DNA of 64,000 nucleotides, taken from the NCBI RefSeq assembly GCF_014773365.1, contig NZ_JACWUN010000001.1:248001-312000 (forward strand), written 5' to 3'. The DNA is from Pelovirga terrestris (GTDB lineage Bacteria > Desulfobacterota > Desulfuromonadia > Desulfuromonadales > Geopsychrobacteraceae). Below, piece after piece: positions 48,239-56,257 of this stretch. Below the pieces are notes generated by a model, which saw only the letters and a list, made by a program, of their open reading frames with translations, made no database searches and was not told the origin of the DNA. How positions within the stretch are numbered: the first letter of the stretch is position 1; every line of letters begins with the position of its first letter. The translations under genes and the position numbers were made by a program.

Positions 48239-48870
48239 TTAATGATTTGCTGCAACAACTCTCCCGAACGCACACTGCGACAACGCTCGGCAGTAACAAT
48301 CGATTTGATTTTATCAACAGCGCTGGTGAGATCGTCGTTCACGACCAGATAATCATACCACACTGCCTGCGCGATTTCTTCACGTGCCACTTCGTGGCGA
48401 CGGCGGATCACCTCATCACTATCCGTACCACGAGACCGAAGTCGCCGTTCCAGTTCGCTTAAGTCAGGGGGGAGAATAAAGATAAAGACCCCCTGTGTAC
48501 AATTCTTTTTTAACTGTGCTGCGCCTTGGTAATCGATATCGAGCAGCAAATCAATCCCCTGTTCAGTAGCCTGCTCCAGGGTGTTAAGCGCTGTACCGTA
48601 GAGGTTACCGTGAACTCGCGCCCACTCGGCAAACTGGTTCGCTGCGATCATCCGTTCAAAGACCAAGTGATCAACAAAGTGATAATCAACCCCGTCCCGC
48701 TCACCGGCACGCATGGAGCGCGTTGTAAACGAGACAGACTGCCCTATTTCCGGAAAGGTGTCAATCAGTTCGCGGCACAGGGAAGTTTTTCCAGCACCTG
48801 ACGGCGCCGACACGACAAACAGAATACCCTCACGCTGATCTTCATTACCCAAAGTTCTGCCATTACTCAA
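48235..48870 (-). CDS. gmk: Guanylate kinase
   Basis: About 211 residues from a TTG that overlaps the yicC end by eight bases (site AGGTGCAGAACA). The P-loop is VSAPSGAGKTSL; the GMP-binding region includes SFTTRSMRAGERDGVDYHFV and LLDIDYQGAAQLK. Phosphorylates GMP to GDP. The stop codon is provided by a GC-rich repeat element; a duplicated original tail lies just downstream. Order yicC-gmk-rpoZ-rel is common in proteobacteria. Confidence 0.95.
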   Translation of the reverse strand: MSNGRTLGNEDQREGILFVVSAPSGAGKTSLCRELIDTFPEIGQSVSFTTRSMRAGERDGVDYHFVDHLVFERMIAANQFAEWARVHGNLYGTALNTLEQATEQGIDLLLDIDYQGAAQLKKNCTQGVFIFILPPDLSELERRLRSRGTDSDEVIRRRHEVAREEIAQAVWYDYLVVNDDLTSAVDKIKSIVTAERCRSVRSGELLQQIIK

Positions 48871-49741
48871 TGTTCTGCACCTGTTCCCTGATCTTTTCAA
48901 GTTCCGACTTCAATCCAACCACATAACGGGTCAGAGTCGCATCGTTCGATTTAGAACCCATGGTATTGGCTTCACGGTTGAGTTCCTGTACCAGAAAATC
49001 CAGCTGCCTGCCGACCGGCTCAGGGGTATCCATCAACTCACTGAACTGATCAAGATGACTACGAAAACGTACCAGCTCTTCACTGATATCACAGCGGTCA
49101 GCAAAAACAGCGATTTCCTGCGCTACCCGCTGCGGATCCATTTCCGTACCGTTCTGCAAACGTGTCAGGCGCTCGTTTAATTTACGTTGCCACTCCAGCG
49201 GAACCGTCGCAGCCTGGGCTTCAATATTGCCAAGTATCTCCCTGAGCAGTCCCAATCGCTCAACCATATCGACAGCGGTTGCCGCACCTTCGGCACTACG
49301 CATGCTGACAATAGCAGCAAGAGCATCCGCCAGTGCGGCTTCAAGACAAGAGAGGATCTCCGCTTCCACGACTGATACATCTTCAAGCTTGATGACATCC
49401 GGCAGAGACGCCAGATATTCCAAAGGAACAGCGCCGGCAACCCCTTCAAGATCTCCAAGAGCCTGCAATGCCTCCAGGTAGGCCGCTGCCAGGCTCTGGT
49501 TAACTACCGGCTTGACCGTCGCTTGGGCGTTGTTATTCTGGGTTACATAAATATCAATTTTGCCGCGCTTGAGAACCGCCCCAACCTGTTTTTTAATGTG
49601 CGTTTCAAAAGGTGTCACCAGCCGCGGAGCCTTGATATTCATATCGGCATAACGGTGATTAACCGCCTTGATTTCCACCGTAAAAGACAGATTGTCCCGT
49701 TGCGCCTGCCCGCGCCCATACCCGGTCATACTTTTGATCAT
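48863..49741 (-). CDS. yicC: YicC family endoribonuclease-like protein
   Basis: 292 residues with the YicC-N domain (MIKSMTGYGRGQAQ, SFTVEIKAVNHRYADMNIKAPR) and DUF1732 at the C-terminus (ADRCDISEELVRFRSHLDQF, RQLDFLVQELNREANTMGSKSND). YicC proteins have been reported as endoribonucleases acting in RNA turnover. Overlaps gmk by eight bases. Confidence 0.94.
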   Translation of the reverse strand: MIKSMTGYGRGQAQRDNLSFTVEIKAVNHRYADMNIKAPRLVTPFETHIKKQVGAVLKRGKIDIYVTQNNNAQATVKPVVNQSLAAAYLEALQALGDLEGVAGAVPLEYLASLPDVIKLEDVSVVEAEILSCLEAALADALAAIVSMRSAEGAATAVDMVERLGLLREILGNIEAQAATVPLEWQRKLNERLTRLQNGTEMDPQRVAQEIAVFADRCDISEELVRFRSHLDQFSELMDTPEPVGRQLDFLVQELNREANTMGSKSNDATLTRYVVGLKSELEKIREQVQNIE

Positions 49742-49775
49742 CTGGTTTCCTTTGTCTGAATATAATACAACGTAA

Positions 49776-49795
49776 GGGCGCGAATCATCGCGCCC
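49776..49795. repeat. Short perfect hairpin between ugd and yicC
   Basis: Stem GGGCGCGA / TCGCGCCC with a 4-base loop and no clear T-run. It may be a weak terminator for ugd or another GC-rich repeat. Confidence 0.5.
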
Positions 49796-49807
49796 TGCTC
49801 TGGCCGG

Positions 49808-51145
49808 TTACACCAAGCGCCCGACCCCCACATACCCAAAACCGGCGCTCCGAATTAATGCGGGGTCATACTGATTACGGCCGTCAAAAATCAGGCGCTG
49901 TTTCATGGTCCGGCGCATGGCATCCAGGTCCGGAATACGGAACGGTTTCCACTCGGTCACCAGCAACATGGCATCAACACCTTCAAGCGCCTGGTATTGG
50001 TTATCCACCAGCCGCAAGCGGCCGGAGGCAAACCACTCTGCGGGCAGCTCACGGGCGGCTGTTTCCATCGCCACCGGATCATAGGCCAGAACATTCGCTC
50101 CAGCGGCCATCAGATCGGCAAGCAGCACCTTGGCAGAAGCCTCGCGCATGTCATCGGTGCCGGGTTTGAACGCTAATCCCCAGACCCCGAAGGTTAAGCC
50201 GGACAAGTCATCACCAAAATGCCGGCGGATCTGACGTCCGAACCATCCCTTTTGGAACTGATTGCGATTTTCCACCGACTGCAGCACCTGCGGTTCAAAA
50301 CCAACCTGCTGGGCCATGCGGATCAAGGCCTGCACATCCTTGGGAAAACAGGAACCACCATAACCGCAACCGGGATAAATAAATGAGAAACCGATCCGGC
50401 TATCCGAACCGATTCCCCGCCGGACGCTTTCGACATCAACGCCCATCAACTCACACAGGTTAGCCATCTCGTTGATAAAAGAGATTTTTGTTGCCAGCAT
50501 CGAGTTGGCCGCATACTTGGTCATTTCCGCATCACGCACGCCCATATAGATGGTGCGCTCATGATTGCGATTAAAAGGCGCGTACAACTGATGCATCATT
50601 TCGCGGGCACGCGGACTGTTGGTGCCGACAACAATCCGATCCGGCTTCATAAAGTCATCAATCGCCGCCCCTTCTTTTAAAAACTCCGGGTTGCTGACAA
50701 CATCAAAGGTCAGATCGAGACCGCGATTATCCAGTTCCTGCTGTAGCGCTTCGCGAACCGTATCAGCCGTTCCGACCGGCACCGTCGACTTATTAACGAT
50801 AACCGCATAATCGGTCAGCAACGAACCAATCTCTTTAGCCACCGCCAGCACATATTGCAGATCAGCAGAACCATCTTCCCCCGGCGGCGTACCGACAGCG
50901 ATAAAATAAAGCTGGCACTCCTCCATCGCCTCCTGCAGATTGCTGGTAAAATGTAACCGACCTTCCGCATGATTGTTTGCCACCAGCGCATCCAACCCCG
51001 GCTCGTAAATCGGCAACCGCCCCTCTTTCAACCCTTCTATCTTTTCCTGATCGATATCAACACAATAGACCTGATTGCCCATTTCGGCAAAACAGGCGCC
51101 ACTGACCAGCCCGACATAGCCGGTTCCTATAATCGTCAATTTCAT
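49808..51145 (-). CDS. ugd: UDP-glucose 6-dehydrogenase
   Basis: 445 residues. Rossmann start MKLTIIGTGYVGLVSGACFAEMG; catalytic Cys in YPGCGYGGSCFPKDVQAL; FGVWGLAFKPGTDDMREA in the C-terminal domain. It oxidises UDP-glucose to UDP-glucuronate for exopolysaccharide or LPS. It is the first sign of the polysaccharide theme that resumes at 59952, although the toxin-antitoxin island separates them. It has a CGAGGGTTTTTC site before the ATG. Confidence 0.96.
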   Translation of the reverse strand: MKLTIIGTGYVGLVSGACFAEMGNQVYCVDIDQEKIEGLKEGRLPIYEPGLDALVANNHAEGRLHFTSNLQEAMEECQLYFIAVGTPPGEDGSADLQYVLAVAKEIGSLLTDYAVIVNKSTVPVGTADTVREALQQELDNRGLDLTFDVVSNPEFLKEGAAIDDFMKPDRIVVGTNSPRAREMMHQLYAPFNRNHERTIYMGVRDAEMTKYAANSMLATKISFINEMANLCELMGVDVESVRRGIGSDSRIGFSFIYPGCGYGGSCFPKDVQALIRMAQQVGFEPQVLQSVENRNQFQKGWFGRQIRRHFGDDLSGLTFGVWGLAFKPGTDDMREASAKVLLADLMAAGANVLAYDPVAMETAARELPAEWFASGRLRLVDNQYQALEGVDAMLLVTEWKPFRIPDLDAMRRTMKQRLIFDGRNQYDPALIRSAGFGYVGVGRLV

Positions 51146-51240
51146 GAAAAACCCTCGGAATGATTTAAAATTAAATACTTAAAGAGACCAAAAAACGTTG
51201 AAAGGATACCGCGCTTTAGCATGAAAGTGAAGAAAATACT

Positions 51241-51320
51241 ACCGCTTAAGCGGTGTCTACCGCTTTGCGGTGTCATTGGTCTGCCGCTTAAGCGGCGTCC
51301 ATCGCTAAAGCGATGTCACT
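51241..51320. repeat. Cluster of four small palindromic repeat units
   Basis: Four consecutive units of the type CCGCT-NNN-AGCGG-(C/T)GTC at 51241, 51259, 51283 and 51301. The fourth has ATCGCT paired with AGCGAT, a compensated change. Same family as units at 52803, 54738, 55755, 57490 and 58536. Confidence 0.75.
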
Positions 51321-51375
51321 GAGCTATCTTCGTTTTTGAGGACACACCGTGTATCCTCAAAAACGAAGATAGCTC
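51321..51375. repeat. Long perfect inverted repeat between ugd and the MBL gene
   Basis: Arms of 22 bp, perfect (GAGCTATCTTCGTTTTTGAG... and its complement), with an 11-base centre that itself can add three pairs. It can form a 22-25-bp hairpin on either strand; no T-run marks it as a simple terminator. Confidence 0.85.
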
Positions 51376-51385
51376 AAAGATAGTT

Positions 51386-51415
51386 CACTACCCACTACCC
51401 ACTACCCACTACCCA
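51386..51415. repeat. Heptanucleotide array (CTACCCA)
   Basis: Four tandem copies of CTACCCA ending exactly at the stop codon of the MBL gene. First of several such arrays in the next 8.5 kb. Confidence 0.8.
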
Positions 51416-52783
51416 TCAACCCGTAACCACAACCTTCATCCCCTCCCCCAGCTTCTGCAATTCCGCCTGCAACGCCACCTTGGCCTCCTTGTCACCATGA
51501 ACCAGGTAAATGGTCTTCGGTTGGTGACGCATGCGCTTGATGAAATTTACCAGATTCTGCTGATCGGCATGGGCAGAATAGCCACTGATGGTATGAACCT
51601 GTGCCTTGATGTCGTAACGTTTGTCATCCAGAATCACATAACCACCGCGCGGCCCGTAGCTCTGGATCGCTCGCCCGGGTGTGCCTTCGGCCTGATAGCC
51701 GACAAAAAGAACATCGGTGCGCGCATCACCCAATAACGCCTTCAGATATCCAACGATCCGCCCACCGTTACACATCCCGCTGCCGGCAATCACAATGGCC
51801 GGGCGCGCGGTGCGCTGCAGATAGTCAACGGTATGGAGATGATCCTGATGGGAGTCGATGGTGATCAATTGGTCAAACGACAGGGGATGACGCCCCGCCG
51901 CGACCTTGCGACCGGCTTCAGCATCCCATAAATCCTTGAGCTGCCGATAGGCAGCGGTAAAGCGACTGGCCAGCGGTGAATCAACGATGATTTCCAGATC
52001 ATCCCAGGACATGCCGGCGGCAACCTCCTCCCGCCGGCAGCGAAAGATTAGATCTTCCAGTTCATACAACAGCTCCTGGGTCCTGCCGATACTGAATGCC
52101 GGTATCAGGATAGCGCCACGATCGGCAAATGCCCGCTTGATCACCTGACGCAATAATTGGCGCCGCTGCCGACGATTGGAATGCCGACGATCACCGTAGG
52201 TACTTTCCAGAACGACCGTATCGGCGCGATAAGGTGCTCTCGGTGCCGGCAACAGTGGCGCGTAGGGAGCGCCCAGATCACCGGAAAACAGGAATCGCCG
52301 TCCCGACACATCACACTCAATATACGCCGACCCAAGGATATGTCCGGCGCGCTTGAACTTCGCCCTGATATCGGTGTCGGCGATATTTGCCCATTGGCCA
52401 AAAGGCACAGCAACAATACGTTCTTCGATCAACCGAAGAAAACGCTCCACCAGGCGCTGATCCCTAGTAAAGCCGATCTTGACCGCATCCTCCAGGACCA
52501 GCGGCAACAGCTGCGCCGAGGCCTCGGAACAATAGATAGGACCGGCAAACCCGGCAGCCGACAGATAGGGAATCCGCCCGACATGGTCAATATGAACGTG
52601 GGTAACCAACAGCGCCCTGATGTGATCAACTGGAAAATCGATCTCCAACGGCCGCTCATCCGCCCCCTGAAACAACCCGCAGTCGATCAGGATTCCGGAA
52701 TCCTGCGTAACCTGCAGCTCATAACAGGAACCGGTCACCCCGCTGGTGCCACCGTGAAAATGTAGTTGTGGATATTGACTCAT
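51416..52783 (-). CDS. MBL-fold/beta-CASP RNA-processing-type hydrolase
   Basis: 455 residues. Metallo-beta-lactamase core with THVHIDHVGRIP, beta-CASP insertion with VVLESTYGDRRH and ILIPAFSIGRTQELLYEL, and C-terminal RMMBL domain (HTISGYSAHADQQNLVNFI, KTIYLVHGDKEA). This is the CPSF-73/YSH1-like prokaryotic group, expected to be a zinc-dependent ribonuclease; the substrate is unknown. Alone between the repeat clusters, with no near partner. Confidence 0.93.
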   Translation of the reverse strand: MSQYPQLHFHGGTSGVTGSCYELQVTQDSGILIDCGLFQGADERPLEIDFPVDHIRALLVTHVHIDHVGRIPYLSAAGFAGPIYCSEASAQLLPLVLEDAVKIGFTRDQRLVERFLRLIEERIVAVPFGQWANIADTDIRAKFKRAGHILGSAYIECDVSGRRFLFSGDLGAPYAPLLPAPRAPYRADTVVLESTYGDRRHSNRRQRRQLLRQVIKRAFADRGAILIPAFSIGRTQELLYELEDLIFRCRREEVAAGMSWDDLEIIVDSPLASRFTAAYRQLKDLWDAEAGRKVAAGRHPLSFDQLITIDSHQDHLHTVDYLQRTARPAIVIAGSGMCNGGRIVGYLKALLGDARTDVLFVGYQAEGTPGRAIQSYGPRGGYVILDDKRYDIKAQVHTISGYSAHADQQNLVNFIKRMRHQPKTIYLVHGDKEAKVALQAELQKLGEGMKVVVTG

Positions 52784-53040
52784 TGTTTCCCCCTCTTCAT
52801 TCTGCCGCTAAAGCGGTGTCCTTTGTCCTTGGTCAGCCGCTAATGCGGCGTCATTGGTATAATCTATCGTGAACAGTAATCGGTAAAAACTTTAATGAAC
52901 GATAAACAGTGAGCCGTGATCGGCAACTGCTTACTGCTCACAACTCACGGTTCACTAATTTCCCATTCCCTACTACCCACTACCTACTACCCGTTTTTTC
53001 TGCCCTTCCCTCTCCGCCTCTCCGTTAATATTTTTCCTCG
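52784..53040. repeat. Repeat mosaic between MBL gene and first TA module
   Basis: 257 bp without a gene. Two palindromic units (52803-52859), degenerate GTGAACG/GTGAGCG heptads, a short CTACCCA array (about 52963-52991) and the recurring CCCTTCCCTCTCCG...GTTAATATTTTTCC string. No coding signal seen. Confidence 0.7.
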
Positions 53041-53463
53041 CTACTCGCCACTTTCACAAACATACAACCGCAACTGACCGGGCGGCAGAACCTTAAAGGG
53101 ACATAAATCCACCATTGCGAGCAAGTCCTGATCACCGGAGACTAATATATCCGCATGGCCGGCATAGGCAAGGTCGATAAACATCTGATCATCAGGGTCA
53201 GAACATATTGGCACAGCGACTCCTGACGCCGGCACTTTGACAACTGTGGTTAACGGCAAATATTCACCGAGCAAACCCTCAATGTCGACAGGCTCAAGTT
53301 GAAATTTAGGGTAACTTAAAACCCGCATCAATTCAGCGACAGTGTCCCGTGATACTAACGGATGTAATTCTGCCCACAATTGACGGATCCAGGCCGATCG
53401 ACCATGAGCAAATAACAATGCCGAAACAACCACATTGGTATCAAAAACGACCCTCAAACTCAT
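53041..53463 (-). CDS. PIN-domain toxin, module 1
   Basis: 140 residues, PIN family toxin of the group often called putative TA toxin (COG1569-like). Asp8 in VVFDTNVVVSALL is the first metal ligand; later acids occur in SDPDDQMFIDLAYAG and VSGDQDLL. Such proteins are metal-dependent RNases that cut tRNA or mRNA. Overlaps its antitoxin stop by ATGA, so the antitoxin is made first. Confidence 0.88.
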   Translation of the reverse strand: MSLRVVFDTNVVVSALLFAHGRSAWIRQLWAELHPLVSRDTVAELMRVLSYPKFQLEPVDIEGLLGEYLPLTTVVKVPASGVAVPICSDPDDQMFIDLAYAGHADILVSGDQDLLAMVDLCPFKVLPPGQLRLYVCESGE

Positions 53464-53681
53464 TTACGCCGGGCCCATTCAATGGCAGCAGTAACATCTT
53501 CTGCCACAATGCCCAGCTCAGCCAGCTTTTCCCGAACCTGATCCGCACTGCCCGGTCGAACCGGAAACAACAGGATCTGACCTTTCTCCTCGCGAACGTC
53601 AAAGTAATTTACACCGGGAAACTTGTCGACAATCTTCTTGGGCAATGTAATCTGGTTTTTACTGGTTTTTTTCGCCAACAT
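53460..53681 (-). CDS. AbrB/SpoVT-type antitoxin, module 1
   Basis: 73 residues from ATG at 53681, swapped-hairpin DNA-binding fold (MLAKKTSKNQITLPKKIVDKFPG, then FDVREEKGQILLFPV). The C-terminal half (KLAELGIVAEDVTAAIEWA) would wrap the toxin. A GGGGGTG site lies before the start. It should repress its own operon together with the PIN toxin. Confidence 0.85.
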   Translation of the reverse strand: MLAKKTSKNQITLPKKIVDKFPGVNYFDVREEKGQILLFPVRPGSADQVREKLAELGIVAEDVTAAIEWARRK

Positions 53682-53693
53682 AAACACCCCCAA

Positions 53694-54057
53694 AAGAAAG
53701 GATTCCTTACATTCGACATTCTATTACATCTGGAGTTTGAACGAAATAGCAATTTTAACGCCGGCGCAATGAAGTTGGTGTTACTCTCTGTCATTGGTGG
53801 CCGATGATGCATGCAGATGTTACGCAGATAAAACCGACACAATCAGGTAGTGGGTAGTGGGTAGTGGGTAGTGGGTAGTCTTAACCCACTACCCACTACC
53901 CGTTTTTCCCGCCCTTGGCTCTCCGTTAATGTTTTTTTTCCGCTTACTGCTCACCGTTCACCGCTCACCGCTCACGGTTTACTGATTTTATTACCCGTTT
54001 TTCCGCCCTTGCTTCATCACTCATCACTCGTCACTGCTTTCACACTCCCCATATACA
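53694..54057. repeat. Repeat mosaic with opposed heptad arrays
   Basis: No gene in this gap. (GTAGTGG)n at 53848-53879 is followed by TTAA and then (CCCACTA)n at 53884-53901, so the two arrays can pair. Then come the CGCCCTTGGCTCTCCGTTAA string, GCTCACC heptads and a CATCACT array (about 54014-54035). Confidence 0.8.
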
Positions 54058-54103
54058 TTGACCACAGCATCTCTTTCATAGTAGACTAAGCCACCAGACT
54101 AAG
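54058..54103 (+). promoter_or_regulatory. Promoter and operator of TA module 2
   Basis: TTGACC (54058-54063), 18-base spacer, TAGACT (54082-54087). A direct repeat AGACTAAG occurs at 54083-54090 and 54096-54103, 13 bases apart, overlapping the -10; it is a likely site for the Phd-type antitoxin. Confidence 0.5.
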
Positions 54104-54115
54104 GGAGAATGTCAA

Positions 54116-54340
54116 ATGGAAACGATCAATATCCACGAAGCGAAAACCCACCTGTCCCGACTGTTGGCACGAGTCCATGCCGGCGAAGAAGTCATTATCT
54201 CTAAATCCGGAAAACCTTACGCCAAGCTGGTTCCAATCGACCTAGCGACAAAAAGAAAACCCGGAATTGCCAAAGGAAAAGTGACTGCCGATTTTTTTGA
54301 ACCACTCCCCGAAGAGGAACTGGACGCATGGGAAAGTTGA
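54116..54340 (+). CDS. Phd/YefM-type antitoxin, module 2
   Basis: 74 residues. METINIHEAKTHLSRLLARVHAGEEVIISKSGKPYAKLVP is the Phd/YefM DNA-binding dimer core; the tail (DFFEPLPEEELDAWE) is acidic, as in toxin-neutralising extensions. AAGGGAGAATGTCAA site. Overlaps the PIN toxin by 13 bases. Confidence 0.93.
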   Translation: METINIHEAKTHLSRLLARVHAGEEVIISKSGKPYAKLVPIDLATKRKPGIAKGKVTADFFEPLPEEELDAWES

Positions 54341-54726
54341 ACTTGCTACTGGATACCCATATTTTTTTATGGTGGTTGTTCGACGCGCCGGACTTGTCGG
54401 AAAAAATACGGGCGATGATCAGCTCAAGGGAAAACACCGTCTACATCAGCCCGGCATCGGTCTGGGAAATAGCAACGAAATACCGAATAGGTAAATTACC
54501 CCATGCCGATGCAGTAGCCAAAAATGTTCCCTACTGGATTGATCAAGCCGGCTTTACCCCCTTGCCGATCACTCCCGACCATGCCCAGCTAGCCGGCAGC
54601 TGGCCGCAACCACACCGAGATCCTTTCGACCGCATGCTCGCAGCACAGAGCAAACTCGAAAGCATGGCTCTGATCAGTGTTGATAAGCAGATGAAAATGT
54701 TTCCGATTCAGGTGATTGATAATTAA
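54328..54726 (+). CDS. VapC-like PIN toxin, module 2
   Basis: 132 residues. Asp9 in LLLDTHIFLWWL, Glu in SPASVWEIATKYRIGKL, and HRDPFDRMLAAQ with SVDK near the end give the four-acid PIN site. This group (COG3744-like) pairs with Phd antitoxins. Expected RNase. Followed by repeat units starting two bases after the stop. Confidence 0.93.
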   Translation: MGKLNLLLDTHIFLWWLFDAPDLSEKIRAMISSRENTVYISPASVWEIATKYRIGKLPHADAVAKNVPYWIDQAGFTPLPITPDHAQLAGSWPQPHRDPFDRMLAAQSKLESMALISVDKQMKMFPIQVIDN

Positions 54727-54727
54727 G

Positions 54728-55043
54728 GTGTCATTGGTCTGCCGCTATCGCGGCGTCTACCGCTGCGCGGTGTCCCTTGTCTGCCACTTCGTGGCGTCAT
54801 TTGTCTACCGCTGCGCGGTGTCTGCCGCTAGCGCGGCGTCATTTGTAAAAGCTATGAGCGGTGAACGGTGAGCGGTGAACGGTAAAATCTTTAGATCAAA
54901 GGCCGGGCGGGCACAGGGACCCGCCCCTACGGTTTTCCTACTACCTACTACCTACTACCTACTACCTACTACCTACTACCCACTCCCTACTACCCGTTTT
55001 TCCGCCCTTTCCTCTCCGCCGTTAATTTTTTTCTACTCGTCAC
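54728..55043. repeat. Repeat mosaic between modules 2 and 3
   Basis: Gene-free. In order: five palindromic units (54738-54846, including one CCAC-TTC-GTGG variant), GTGAACG/GTGAGCG heptads, a 59-bp block (54880-54938) identical to 58619-58677 that contains a CCGGGCGGGC...CGCCCCTAC hairpin, a CTACTAC/CTACCCA heptad array (54937-54990), and the CGCCCTTTCCTCTCCG...TTAATTTTTTT string. Confidence 0.85.
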
Positions 55044-55061
55044 CGCTTTTGCCTACAAAAA

Positions 55062-55091
55062 GCCGTACATACTTGCTATAGTTGCCGTACA
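55062..55091 (+). promoter_or_regulatory. Candidate operator of TA module 3
   Basis: Direct repeat GCCGTACA at 55062-55069 and 55084-55091, 22 bases apart (two helical turns), flanking a TATAGT that could be a -10. Placement 23 bases before the antitoxin start suits autoregulation. Confidence 0.4.
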
Positions 55092-55113
55092 GAACCTATT
55101 TCAGCAGGAGATA

Positions 55114-55353
55114 ATGATGCCGGCTCGCAAACTAACCATTCGGTTACCTGAAGAGGAGATAGAATTCGCAAAAGAATATGCCCTACGCAACGGTATCAGC
55201 GTCACGGAGATGATAGACCGCTACCTGAAAAATCTTCGTAAACAAACCAGGGCAGAACTCCATCCTGACATACAACGTTTCAGCGGCATTATCAGCAGTA
55301 ACATTGACGCTGAAATTGCCTACCACGAAGCACTGGAAGAAAAACACCGGTGA
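55114..55353 (+). CDS. Ribbon-helix-helix-type antitoxin, module 3
   Basis: 79 residues. RKLTIRLPEEEIEFAKEYALRNGISVTEMIDRYLKNL has the strand-helix-helix pattern of RHH DNA-binding antitoxins (DUF6364-like). The rest (IQRFSGIISSNIDAEIAYHEALEE) is a toxin-binding helix. AGGAGATA site; the second of two adjacent ATGs is also possible. Overlaps the toxin by GTGA. Confidence 0.85.
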   Translation: MMPARKLTIRLPEEEIEFAKEYALRNGISVTEMIDRYLKNLRKQTRAELHPDIQRFSGIISSNIDAEIAYHEALEEKHR

Positions 55354-55754
55354 AAATTCTTCTTGATCTCAATATCCTGCTTGATGTTGTGCAAAAGCGT
55401 CAGCCCCACTACCAGGCTTCGGCAGCCATTCTGGATTTTGCCATCAGAAATCAATGCTGTTGTATATGTGCTCATCAGATAACAACCCTGTATTACCTGG
55501 TCAATAAATACGCTGACCATCAACAGGCATCTGAATTGCTGGACTGGCTGCTGCAGAATGTCACCATCATACCGGAAAACAAGGAAACCTTTTTGCAAGC
55601 CAGAGTGCTGGTTTTCAGGGATTTTGAAGATGCCGTAACGAGCGCAGCCGCTCAACAACAGCAATGTCAATTTATTATCACCCGCAATGGCAAGGACTTC
55701 AAAAAATCACCCATACCCGCCTTGAGTCCATTGGAGTTTTTGGCGATGCAGTAA
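55350..55754 (+). CDS. PIN-domain toxin, module 3
   Basis: 134 residues, starts with GTG overlapping the antitoxin stop. Asp6 in KILLDLNILLDVV, later FRDFEDAVTSAAAQQQQCQFIITRN with the acid pair and the ITRN(G)KDF motif typical of this PIN group. A Cys cluster CCCIC (about 36-40) is unusual. Expected RNase toxin. Confidence 0.9.
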   Translation: MKILLDLNILLDVVQKRQPHYQASAAILDFAIRNQCCCICAHQITTLYYLVNKYADHQQASELLDWLLQNVTIIPENKETFLQARVLVFRDFEDAVTSAAAQQQQCQFIITRNGKDFKKSPIPALSPLEFLAMQ

Positions 55755-55965
55755 TCGCTGAAGCGGTGGCAGCCGCTGCGCGGGCCCTTTCCTCTCCGCC
55801 GTTAATGTTTTTCCTCGCTACTCGCTACTCGTCCCCGCTTTCAACCCTTGCCTTTTTATTCTGTAGACTAATCACCCAAAATCATATAGCTCAAAAACAG
55901 TAGCGGTGTTAGAAAGACAGGATACAGGAGTTAGAATTCAGAATTTAGTTAACTGGTATATTTCA
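55755..55965. repeat. Repeat mosaic between modules 3 and 4
   Basis: Gene-free. A degenerate palindromic unit (55755-55785), the CTCTCCGCCGTTAATGTTTTTCC string, CGCTACT heptads, and an AGGATACAGGAG stretch (about 55921-55933) that recurs at about 44360. Confidence 0.65.
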
Positions 55966-55992
55966 AGTGTCAGGTTCTTGCGTGACGAAGAT

Positions 55993-56010
55993 GGTAATGC
56001 TAGTATTACC
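55993..56010 (+). promoter_or_regulatory. Palindromic operator of the mazEF module
   Basis: GGTAATGCTAGTATTACC is an 18-bp palindrome with one mismatched pair. It lies just before AGGAGGT and the mazE ATG, so binding would block transcription or translation start. It fits an AbrB-type MazE dimer site. Confidence 0.65.
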
Positions 56011-56026
56011 AAAAAGGAGGTCTATT

Positions 56027-56257
56027 ATGCCAACGGCGACGAGTAAAATCACATCCAAATATCAAGCCACGATCCCGGAACCGGTGCGTAAAGTTCTTCA
56101 CCTAAAAGCTGGAGATGCCATTGCTTTTGACATTGAGAACAACCAGATTCGCCTCAGAAAAGCGCGTCCCATCGACTTCTCCTTTGCCAAAGCACTCGAA
56201 AAAACACTCAGTGAATGGGAATCAGCCACAGATGAGGAAGCATATCGTGACCTTTAA
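56027..56257 (+). CDS. MazE-like antitoxin (AbrB fold), module 4
   Basis: 76 residues. ATSKITSKYQATIPEPVRKVLHLKAGDAIAFDIENNQIRL is the swapped-hairpin AbrB domain; the tail (FAKALEKTLSEWESATDEEAYRDL) binds the toxin. AAAGGAGGTCTATT is a strong site and sets the start. Overlaps mazF by 11 bases. Confidence 0.93.
   Translation: MPTATSKITSKYQATIPEPVRKVLHLKAGDAIAFDIENNQIRLRKARPIDFSFAKALEKTLSEWESATDEEAYRDL

Noticed and set aside
54875-55081. Reading frame rich in Pro-Thr-Tyr repeats (also 58614-58898 and 59508-60068)
   Set aside because: These frames simply translate the heptad arrays (three units per seven codons), lack start signals and have no domain; not genes.
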